DNA of 46,866 nucleotides from Desulfurellales bacterium. Lineage in GTDB: Bacteria; Campylobacterota_A; Desulfurellia; Desulfurellales; Hippeaceae. Shown here piece after piece: positions 7,924 through 14,280 of this stretch. The DNA is taken from assembly GCA_027014115.1 (NCBI GenBank), contig JALWEJ010000034.1:1-46866 (forward strand), read 5' to 3'. Each line of letters begins with the position of its first letter. The stretch's first letter is position 1. Position numbers and translations under genes: made by a program. The notes under the pieces are model-generated. The model was not told the DNA's origin. It did no database searches and saw only the letters and a program-made list of their open reading frames with translations.

Positions 7924-8524
7924 TTTCCAACTTTTTTAGTTTTACAAACAGTTCTTGAACCTGTTTTTTTGTATTCTCCAAACTGCCTGAATTATCTATT
8001 ACAAAATCCGCCTTTCTTACTTTTTCCTCTATCGGCATCTGAAGTGCAATCCTCTTTATTGCTTCATCTTTATCAAATCCGTTTCTCTCAATTAAACGCT
8101 TAATTTCCTTATCCTTGCTCAAATAAACAACAATTGTATAATCAAATATACCCTCAAGATTCTTTTCAAACAGAAGAGGTACATCATATACAATAACTGC
8201 ATGCTCGTCTTTTTTTGTTATCTTTCTAACCATTTTGTTTCTTATGTGTTCAACCTCAGGATGAACAATTCCTTCAAGTTTTTTAAGCAGATGCTTATCG
8301 TTTAAAACAATGCCTCCCAGTTTTTTTCTGTCTATATTTCCATTTTTATCAAGTATCCCTTCTTTAAACTCTTTGACTATTTTTTTATAAGCCGGCTTAT
8401 TTTTTTCATAGACCCTATGGGCAACATCGTCTGCATCTATAATATAACAACCAATCTCTTTTAAGAATTTTCCAACAGTGCTTTTGCCTGTTGCTATGGA
8501 ACCTGTCAATCCTACAAACAACAA
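7907..8524 (-). CDS. coaE: Dephospho-CoA kinase
   Basis: CoaE phosphorylates dephospho-CoA to finish coenzyme A synthesis. The P-loop GLTGSIATGKST is at residues 5-16, followed by IDADDVAHRVYE, the family's substrate-binding segment, and later YDVPLLFE. The 205 aa are standard. The start is TTG at 8524, preceded by an AGGGGG site inside the nth end. An in-frame stop lies just upstream (8537-8539), so no earlier start is available. Three bases separate it from nth. Confidence 0.95.
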   Translation of the reverse strand: MLFVGLTGSIATGKSTVGKFLKEIGCYIIDADDVAHRVYEKNKPAYKKIVKEFKEGILDKNGNIDRKKLGGIVLNDKHLLKKLEGIVHPEVEHIRNKMVRKITKKDEHAVIVYDVPLLFEKNLEGIFDYTIVVYLSKDKEIKRLIERNGFDKDEAIKRIALQMPIEEKVRKADFVIDNSGSLENTKKQVQELFVKLKKLENEKRK

Positions 8525-8526
8525 CC

Positions 8527-9156
8527 CTACACCCCCTCAAGCGGACATCCGCTGCATTTAGGTTTTGTTCTGCAGAACTCTTTTGCATTTTTTACAATAA
8601 GAGCATGATACTCATTAAAAAGTTCAACATCTTTTGGTAAATTATCCTCAAAAAAATCCTGTATGGTATCGTAATCATTAGATTTAAGCAGATTGTGCCT
8701 TAAAATTAGCCGTTTTGTGTAGGCATCAACAACAAAAACAGCCCGGCCAAAAGCATAAAGCAAAATGGAATCTGCCGTCTCTTTACCAATACCCTTAATC
8801 TTTAGAAGCTCACTCCTCAACCTATTTGTGTCCAGTCTTGATAATTTATTAAACGAACCGTTTTTAACAAAAAATTCTGATATATTTTTCAGATACACGG
8901 ATTTTTGATTAAAGAACCCTGCAGGCTTTATGTTTTCCTTTATGCTGTCTATATCTGTATAAAAAACAGCTTCAAGTGAGCATATACCGCTGTTTTTTAA
9001 ATTTTCTACAGCTTTTTCAACATTGCTCCAGGCTGTATTCTGGGTTAAAATTGCGCCTATTACAATCTCATCTTTGGTCACAGCAGGCCACCAGTGCTGG
9101 TAAGAATATCTCTCAAACAGTTTATCGTATATCTCAAGCAGCTTGTTTTTCTGCAA
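8527..9156 (-). CDS. Endonuclease III-like DNA glycosylase (HhH-GPD)
   Basis: This is a base-excision-repair glycosylase of the helix-hairpin-helix superfamily. The hairpin LLKIKGIGKETADSILLY covers 117-134 with the lysine at 125; the catalytic aspartate is Asp144 in FVVDAYTKR. The VDAYTKR form resembles the MagIII/Mig-like branch more than classic Nth. The C terminus has three cysteines of an iron-sulfur loop (Cys195, Cys201, Cys204). The stop codon falls about where the fourth would be. The substrate could be oxidised pyrimidines or alkylated purines. Confidence 0.85.
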   Translation of the reverse strand: MQKNKLLEIYDKLFERYSYQHWWPAVTKDEIVIGAILTQNTAWSNVEKAVENLKNSGICSLEAVFYTDIDSIKENIKPAGFFNQKSVYLKNISEFFVKNGSFNKLSRLDTNRLRSELLKIKGIGKETADSILLYAFGRAVFVVDAYTKRLILRHNLLKSNDYDTIQDFFEDNLPKDVELFNEYHALIVKNAKEFCRTKPKCSGCPLEGV

Positions 9157-10533
9157 CTATCCCTCTATATCCTCTATTTTTTTAATAATGTTTTTGCTCA
9201 AAACCTCACATCCGTTCTTTTTTACCAAAACATCATCCTCAATTCTAATACCGCCAAATCCGAACATCGACTTTGCTGTATCGTAGTCTACAAAATCCTT
9301 AAATCTGCCTTCTAACTCCCACTTTTTAATCAATTTCGGTATAAAATAGACACCCGGTTCAACCGTTGTTACATAGTTCTCTTCCAATTTCTTTGCAAAT
9401 CTCAAGCTGGACAAACCAAATATTTTACTTCTTTTTACGGTTTCATCATAGCCCACATAGTCTTCTCCAAGATTTTCCATATCATGAACATCAAGTCCCA
9501 TAGGATGCCCAAGACCATGCGGAAAAAATAGAGCATAAGCCCCATTTTGAACAATATCATCAACACTGCCCTTTAAAAATCCCAAATCCCTCAAACCGGA
9601 TGCTACAATCTTGGAAGCCTCTAAATGAACATCCAAAAAACGGACATTTTCTCTTACCATCTCAATTGCACCAAGCTGAGCATTCAGCACAAGCTTATAT
9701 ATATCTTTTTGAATATCTCCAAATTTTCTGCTTGCAGGAATTGTCCTTGTTATGTCACTTGCATAGTGCATAGCCGTTTCAACACCGGAATCCATAACAA
9801 GCAGATTGTCTTTTTGCAGTACATTGTCATGTGCGTTGTTGTGGAAAATATCACCCCTTATTGTCAATATGGTGGGAAACGACAGCCAGACACCCATAGA
9901 TATTGCATAACCCTCAACAGCCCCCAATATTTCACTCTCTCTCACACCTTCTTTTGTCATATCAAAGGCTATTTTATACATTTCCTCACTAATTCTTATA
10001 GACTTTTTTATTTCATCTATTTCGCATGCAGTTTTTTTAAGCCTGCCTTTTACAACAGCCCTTATAAAATCCTCAGATGCATAGCTGTTTACAAATTTTT
10101 GTTTAATACCCAGAAGCTCTTCAATCAAAAACATATTACTGTTTCTGTACTGCGGAAGATAGTGAACCCTTCTTTTATGTAAAACAGCATCACCAATATA
10201 TTTAGACAGATTTTCAAAAGACTCAACTTTGGCAATACCGGCTTTTTCTGCACATTCTCTTAAAGACTCAACAGAACCTCTCCAGATAATATCATCAAGC
10301 GACAAATCATTGCCGAAAACAATTTCTTCATCATTGTCTATATTTATAACTGCAGCAAGATTTTCTCTATCTATACCAAAATAGTATAGAAATGTGCTGT
10401 CCTGCCTGAACCTGTAAATATTGTCCGGATAGTTTATACCGACACTGCTGTTTCCCAAAAAAAGCAAAATACCGCTTTTTAATGATTTCTTTAGTATCCT
10501 TCTCCTGTTTTTGTAAACATCGGCTCCAAACAT
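9157..10533 (-). CDS. pepP: Xaa-Pro aminopeptidase (PepP-like, M24B)
   Basis: This cytoplasmic metallopeptidase releases N-terminal residues preceding proline. Residues 1-160 form the aminopeptidase P N-terminal domain; the rest is the pita-bread M24 domain. The five metal ligands are visible: Asp248, Asp260, His343 (HGLGHPMGLDVHD), Glu392 (TTVEPGVY) and Glu432 (GGIRIEDD). The 458 aa are typical. The ATG has CGGAGG seven bases upstream. It is the first gene of the group that continues with nth, coaE and clc; nth follows with no gap. Confidence 0.93.
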   Translation of the reverse strand: MFGADVYKNRRRILKKSLKSGILLFLGNSSVGINYPDNIYRFRQDSTFLYYFGIDRENLAAVINIDNDEEIVFGNDLSLDDIIWRGSVESLRECAEKAGIAKVESFENLSKYIGDAVLHKRRVHYLPQYRNSNMFLIEELLGIKQKFVNSYASEDFIRAVVKGRLKKTACEIDEIKKSIRISEEMYKIAFDMTKEGVRESEILGAVEGYAISMGVWLSFPTILTIRGDIFHNNAHDNVLQKDNLLVMDSGVETAMHYASDITRTIPASRKFGDIQKDIYKLVLNAQLGAIEMVRENVRFLDVHLEASKIVASGLRDLGFLKGSVDDIVQNGAYALFFPHGLGHPMGLDVHDMENLGEDYVGYDETVKRSKIFGLSSLRFAKKLEENYVTTVEPGVYFIPKLIKKWELEGRFKDFVDYDTAKSMFGFGGIRIEDDVLVKKNGCEVLSKNIIKKIEDIEG

Positions 10534-10561
10534 AAATTTCCTCCGACATACCTTAGAAAAT

Positions 10562-10591
10562 ATAATAAAACAATATATAAAAAAGCGTTAA
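10562..10591 (-). promoter_or_regulatory. Candidate promoter for pepP-nth-coaE-clc
   Basis: On the minus strand, TTAACG (10586-10591) and TATTAT (10562-10567) are 18 bases apart, 72 bases or less from the emrB stop. The -35 is weak. Readthrough from emrB is also possible because no terminator is seen. Confidence 0.45.
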
Positions 10592-10605
10592 TAATCTATA
10601 AAAAT

Positions 10606-12126
10606 CTATGGCATCTTGTTCTTTGCCGGCTTTTTTATCAAAAAGACGGTTGGCATAAGCAAAACAAACAAAGCAGCACAAAAATAGAATGCATCGTTAA
10701 AGGCAAGCATGGCTGATTGTCTTAGAAGTTCACGGTACATAATCGCAAACTGCTGGGCTGTGGAATGAAATGTTGTTGAGAGTATATTTTGAGCTTGATT
10801 AAAAACATCGCTTGAGGGAACAAGATTCTCAACCAGTCTGCTTTGATGAAACTGTTCTCTTCTTGTCAAAACCGTTGCAACAATAGCCGTTCCAAAGCTT
10901 CCGCCTATATTTCTCACAAAATTAAAAATGCCGGATGCATTGCCCATATCCTCATTGCTAACATTTGAAAATGTTGCGGCAGCCAAAGGAACAAAAAACA
11001 GCGATATGGCAATACCTTGAAGTGCTCTCGGTGTAATAACACTCCAAAAATCAGCACTAAGATTAAAATGTGCCATCATATTAACGGCAAAGGCATTGAC
11101 AACGAGACTTGCAAAAACCAGTTTTCTTGCATCAATACCCCGCTCAAGCATCTTACCGGCAAGCGGCATACCAATAAGGGTTGTTAAAGCACCGGGGCCC
11201 AAAACCATACCGGCAAGGAATGCTGTATAGCCCATTAGCGTCTGAAGATAAATGGGCAGAAGAACAATTGTTCCGAAAAATCCGAAAAATCCCAAAAACA
11301 TTATAAAGTTGCCAGTAGAAAAAGACCTGTCTTTAAATGTTCTCAAATTTACAACAGGATGTTTTTGCCTTAACTCATGCCAGATAAATACCGCAAAGCC
11401 TACAAACGCCACTATTGCAAGCGTTGTTATAAAGCTTGATTCAAACCAGTCTTTTCTCTGGGCATTATCCAACAATATCTGCAGGGCACCGACAGCCACT
11501 GCAAGGTATGCCAACCCTTTGTAGTCTATTCTTGTTTTCTTTGCATTCTTTATATAATCAGGATCTCTAATAAACATATTAACCAAAACAAATGAAAGTA
11601 TGCCGACCGGTACATTTATGAAAAATATCCATCTCCAGCCCCAACTGTCTGTTATCCATCCGCCCAAGACAGGTCCCAAAATCGGACCTACAACAACACC
11701 CATACCAAAGATAGCCATAGCCATCCCTCTTTGTTCTTTCGGAAATGACTCAATTAGAATTGCCTGTGATACAGGCTGCAGACCGCCACCTGCAATACCC
11801 TGAAGAAACCTTAAAACAACCAAAATCAAGAAAGATGGGGCGTATCCGCAAGCAAATGATGCCAACGTAAAAAGAGCAATAGATACAGCAAGATATTTTT
11901 TCCTCCCAAAAGTTACGGCAAGCCATCCCGTTATAGGAATTATAATTGCATTTGAAACCATATATGATGTCAAAATCCATGTGGCTTCATCGAGACTGAT
12001 ACTCAAATCTCCCTGGATATGGGGTAGAGAGACATTTACTATTGTAGTATCAACAATCTCCATCAATGTAGGCAGTATGACAGTTAGAGATATAATCCAT
12101 TTGTTTACATGTTGTTTTTCGGACAT
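10606..12126 (-). CDS. emrB: EmrB/QacA (DHA2) family multidrug exporter
   Basis: This proton-driven major facilitator of the 14-helix DHA2 class is in the inner membrane. The 506 aa hold the N-terminal TLMEIVDTTIVNVSLPHI motif (DHA2 motif D1), GWLAVTFGRKKYL (motif A) and GPILGPVLGGWI (motif C, the antiporter motif). With the EmrA-like adaptor immediately upstream it should form a transporter spanning the envelope, probably with a TolC-type channel that is not in the window. Five bases separate the two genes. There is no clear ribosome site, which suggests coupling to emrA. Confidence 0.94.
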   Translation of the reverse strand: MSEKQHVNKWIISLTVILPTLMEIVDTTIVNVSLPHIQGDLSISLDEATWILTSYMVSNAIIIPITGWLAVTFGRKKYLAVSIALFTLASFACGYAPSFLILVVLRFLQGIAGGGLQPVSQAILIESFPKEQRGMAMAIFGMGVVVGPILGPVLGGWITDSWGWRWIFFINVPVGILSFVLVNMFIRDPDYIKNAKKTRIDYKGLAYLAVAVGALQILLDNAQRKDWFESSFITTLAIVAFVGFAVFIWHELRQKHPVVNLRTFKDRSFSTGNFIMFLGFFGFFGTIVLLPIYLQTLMGYTAFLAGMVLGPGALTTLIGMPLAGKMLERGIDARKLVFASLVVNAFAVNMMAHFNLSADFWSVITPRALQGIAISLFFVPLAAATFSNVSNEDMGNASGIFNFVRNIGGSFGTAIVATVLTRREQFHQSRLVENLVPSSDVFNQAQNILSTTFHSTAQQFAIMYRELLRQSAMLAFNDAFYFCAALFVLLMPTVFLIKKPAKNKMP

Positions 12127-12131
12127 CTTAT

Positions 12132-13121
12132 CTATTTGGCAAGAACCACCACTTTTGTAGACATGCCTGCTCTTAAATCAACATCAGGCTTTTCTTTAAA
12201 CAGAATTTTTACAGGCACTCTCTGCGTAACCTTTACCCAGTTACCTGATGCATTCTGCGGAGGAAACAGAGAAAAAACCTCTCCTGTTCCGTACTGCATG
12301 CTGTCTACAACACCTTTATATTCTTTTTTCGGATATGCATCTATTTCTATTTTTACTTCATCTCCCTTTTTAATTCTTTTAATCTGTGATTCCTTGTAGT
12401 TTGCAACAATCCATGCACCCTCATTAGGAACAACAGCACATATAGGCATCTGAGGTGCAGCAAACTTTCCTACCTCAACACCCTTTTTTGCCACAAAACC
12501 ACTCATTGGAGCTTTTATATCCGTATACGATAAATCAAGTTTTGCCTTATCAAGAACAGCCAGTGCCGCATTTAAACCTTTTTTGGCGCTTTCAAAAGAG
12601 GCTTCAGCCTGCTTAAGCTGGTCATTTTTTGCTGCAAGTGAATATTTTAATACTCTGTAATTGGTAAGAAAACCTTCGTATTTATCCTTTGAGAGCACCT
12701 TGGCTGCATAAAGTTTTTTTGCTCTGTTGAAATCCCATTGGGCTTTTTCAAGCCTTGCCTTATACAGCTCAATTTCAGATTTCATTGCAGAAACTGCAAC
12801 TTTGGCCTCTTCAAGTTTTGCCCTATACAGCTCAACCTTTGCTTTTGCACCCTCAAGTGTTATCTCATAGGGTTTTTTATCTATAACGGCAAGGACATCA
12901 CCTTTTTTAACATACTGATTGTTGTCTATAAATACATTTTTAACAGAACCGGCAATCTTTGGATGTATCCAATAGATATTATTCGTTATATATGCATCAT
13001 CTGTTGAAATATGGGTTTTCTTGTATTGAACAAACAAAAAAGCACCAACAACAAATAAAAAAAGAACTACATAAAGTATAATCTTTTTGTTATAAGATTT
13101 TTTTATCTTTTTTTCTTCCAT
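12132..13121 (-). CDS. emrA: EmrA/HlyD family membrane fusion protein
   Basis: This is the periplasmic adaptor of the EmrAB efflux pump. A short cytoplasmic lysine-rich N terminus is followed by one membrane helix (about 14-29). Next come a biotinyl-lipoyl-like half (GSVKNVFIDNNQYVKKGDVLAVIDKKPYE) and a long alpha-helical hairpin (about 75-180, rich in Ala, Lys and Glu). The second lipoyl half (DIKAPMSGFVAKKGVEVGKFA) and a beta-barrel complete it. The ATG is preceded by AAAGGAG eight bases upstream and lies inside the end of marR, overlapping it by 32 bases. Expression is thus tied to the MarR regulator. Confidence 0.93.
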   Translation of the reverse strand: MEEKKIKKSYNKKIILYVVLFLFVVGAFLFVQYKKTHISTDDAYITNNIYWIHPKIAGSVKNVFIDNNQYVKKGDVLAVIDKKPYEITLEGAKAKVELYRAKLEEAKVAVSAMKSEIELYKARLEKAQWDFNRAKKLYAAKVLSKDKYEGFLTNYRVLKYSLAAKNDQLKQAEASFESAKKGLNAALAVLDKAKLDLSYTDIKAPMSGFVAKKGVEVGKFAAPQMPICAVVPNEGAWIVANYKESQIKRIKKGDEVKIEIDAYPKKEYKGVVDSMQYGTGEVFSLFPPQNASGNWVKVTQRVPVKILFKEKPDVDLRAGMSTKVVVLAK

Positions 13122-13575
13122 TGTTACAACTCCTTTTATTTATATACTCATCAGCATTACAAGCCATTTGTTCAATAAAACTATAAACTTTTTCTTTTTG
13201 TTTATCATCTAATCCGTAACACAATATATCATCCCATTCAAAAGCGAGTTTTCTAATTTTCTTTCTTAATTCAACAGCTTTTTTTGTGGGGTATAGGTTA
13301 TATGCTCTTTTGTCTTTTTCGGATATTTTTTTTGATATATATTCGTTTTTTTCCAGTGCTTGAACAACCTTTGTTGTTGTACTTTTATTAATTTTTAGAT
13401 GCTCAGATAGTTCTTCTTGGGTTATGCCCGGCATATCTACAATTGTAATAAAAAACATTAACTGGCTGCCTGTCATTTTGAAAGGTTTAAGAAGTTTATT
13501 GGCATGAATCATTGAATATCTGTAAATTATGGAAATCCATTTACCAAGTGGCTCCCTATTCAAGAAATCCTCCAT
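13090..13575 (-). CDS. MarR family transcriptional regulator
   Basis: This is a winged-helix regulator, most likely the repressor of its own emrAB operon. The DNA-binding core MPGITQEELSEHLKINKSTTTKVVQALEKNEYISKK is followed by the wing SEKDKRAYNLYPT, which is the MarR DxRxxxxxLT region with small changes. The 161 aa are typical. The start is uncertain: ATG at 13575 has no good upstream site. The GGAGG directly after it fits a TTG five codons in, which would remove four residues. A near-perfect palindrome at 13611-13632 is the likely binding site. Confidence 0.9.
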   Translation of the reverse strand: MEDFLNREPLGKWISIIYRYSMIHANKLLKPFKMTGSQLMFFITIVDMPGITQEELSEHLKINKSTTTKVVQALEKNEYISKKISEKDKRAYNLYPTKKAVELRKKIRKLAFEWDDILCYGLDDKQKEKVYSFIEQMACNADEYINKRSCNNGRKKDKKIL

Positions 13576-13610
13576 AAAAATTCTTTATCTTGATTTAGTT
13601 AATATCAAAA

Positions 13611-13632
13611 TTTAGTTTCAATTGCAACTAAA
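13611..13632. promoter_or_regulatory. Probable MarR operator (22-base inverted repeat)
   Basis: TTTAGTT and AACTAAA flank a CAATTG centre, and only one symmetric pair is mismatched across 22 bases. The AGTTGCAAT-type half-site is common among MarR-family operators. It starts 36 bases upstream of the marR ATG and lies well inside the leader transcribed from the promoter at 13751-13778. Binding could therefore act as a roadblock, or could cover a second, weaker promoter close to it. Confidence 0.65.
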
Positions 13633-13639
13633 TTATAAA

Positions 13640-13747
13640 TTTGTCGAGGGGATTAAGAAGCCGCATTAACAAGCTACAGATGGAGCGGTAGCCCGAAAAT
13701 ACGGCAAATAGGTAGGATAAAATGATGCATAACTAATGTAATGCGCC
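13640..13747 (-). promoter_or_regulatory. Structured 5' leader of marR-emrAB, unassigned RNA element
   Basis: This intergenic block is more GC-rich than its surroundings and has nested complementarity. CGCATTA (13662-13668) pairs with TAATGCG (13739-13745) and closes the element. Inside, GCTAC/GTAGC (13673-13677 with 13688-13692) form a hairpin, and GCCCG/CGGC (around 13691-13705) another. A near-consensus minus-strand promoter begins transcription at about 13744, right at the outer helix. It could be a ligand-sensing leader or a small RNA. I tried to match cobalamin, TPP, guanidine, fluoride and c-di-GMP classes by eye and could not. Confidence 0.5.
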
Positions 13748-13750
13748 TTT

Positions 13751-13778
13751 ATAATATCAAAAAATATAATTTTGTCAA
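13751..13778 (-). promoter_or_regulatory. Strong promoter toward marR-emrA-emrB
   Basis: On the minus strand, a perfect TTGACA (13773-13778) and TATTAT (13751-13756) are 16 bases apart. The expected start near 13744 gives a leader of about 170 bases before the marR start. Its -35 lies 16 bases from the divergent perR -35. Confidence 0.75.
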
Positions 13779-13794
13779 GGATAAAAAATATTTC

Positions 13795-13822
13795 TTGACA
13801 TTATAAAACCCATTCGTATAAT
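13795..13822 (+). promoter_or_regulatory. perR promoter with candidate Per box
   Basis: Perfect TTGACA (13795-13800) and TATAAT (13817-13822) are separated by 16 bases. Just downstream, a perfect 10-base palindrome AATAATTATT (13826-13835) lies around the expected transcription start. It resembles half of the AT-rich PerR/Fur-type boxes, so autoregulation is plausible. Confidence 0.78.
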
Positions 13823-13857
13823 CACAATAATTATTTAAATTTTGGGGGTATTTATTT

Positions 13858-14280
13858 ATGGAAAAAATAAAATCTCTTTTGGAAAGCACACCGCTTAAGG
13901 CTACACCTCAAAGATTGGCTATACTCAAAGAAATCTCAAAATGGGGACACATAGATTTGGATAGCATTTACAAAAATTTATCAAGAACATTTCCATCTAT
14001 GTCCTTGGCAACAGTATACAAAAATCTTCACACCCTAAAAGAATACGGAATCATAAAAGAGCTCAATATTGACAATCTTAAAAACAAATATGAAATAGCA
14101 GCACAAAAAAAACATCACCATCTTGTCTGCAAAGTCTGTGGAGAAATAACAGATATTTTTTTGGAAACAACAGAGATAACAAAGCAGACACAAAATATGG
14201 AACATTTTGATGTGGATTACTGCGAAGTATTCTGCTACGGTGTGTGCGAAAAGTGCAAAGAAAAAGGAAAAGGCAACTAA
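13858..14280 (+). CDS. perR: Fur family regulator, PerR-like
   Basis: This is a metal-dependent repressor of 140 aa. The winged helix (TPQRLAILKEISK, MSLATVYKNLHTLKEYGIIKE) is followed by the dimerisation domain. Structural zinc cysteines are Cys91/Cys94 and Cys130/Cys133. The regulatory set looks like PerR: His31 in the linker region, a His cluster at 86-88, and Asp99 where Fur proteins have Glu. The YGVCEKC ending is also PerR style. A peroxide-sensing role is inferred from these residues. GGGGG lies nine bases before the ATG. The stop overlaps the convergent uvrA stop by 4 bases. Confidence 0.82.
   Translation: MEKIKSLLESTPLKATPQRLAILKEISKWGHIDLDSIYKNLSRTFPSMSLATVYKNLHTLKEYGIIKELNIDNLKNKYEIAAQKKHHHLVCKVCGEITDIFLETTEITKQTQNMEHFDVDYCEVFCYGVCEKCKEKGKGN

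Noticed and set aside
9625-10182. Plus-strand open frame of 185 codons inside pepP
   Set aside because: It is antisense to pepP, which has all five metal ligands. The translation is low-complexity-like with no known motif and no ribosome site.
13640-13747. Assignment of the marR leader to a known riboswitch (guanidine, fluoride, c-di-GMP, TPP)
   Set aside because: The conserved core sequences of these classes are not present when read on either strand.
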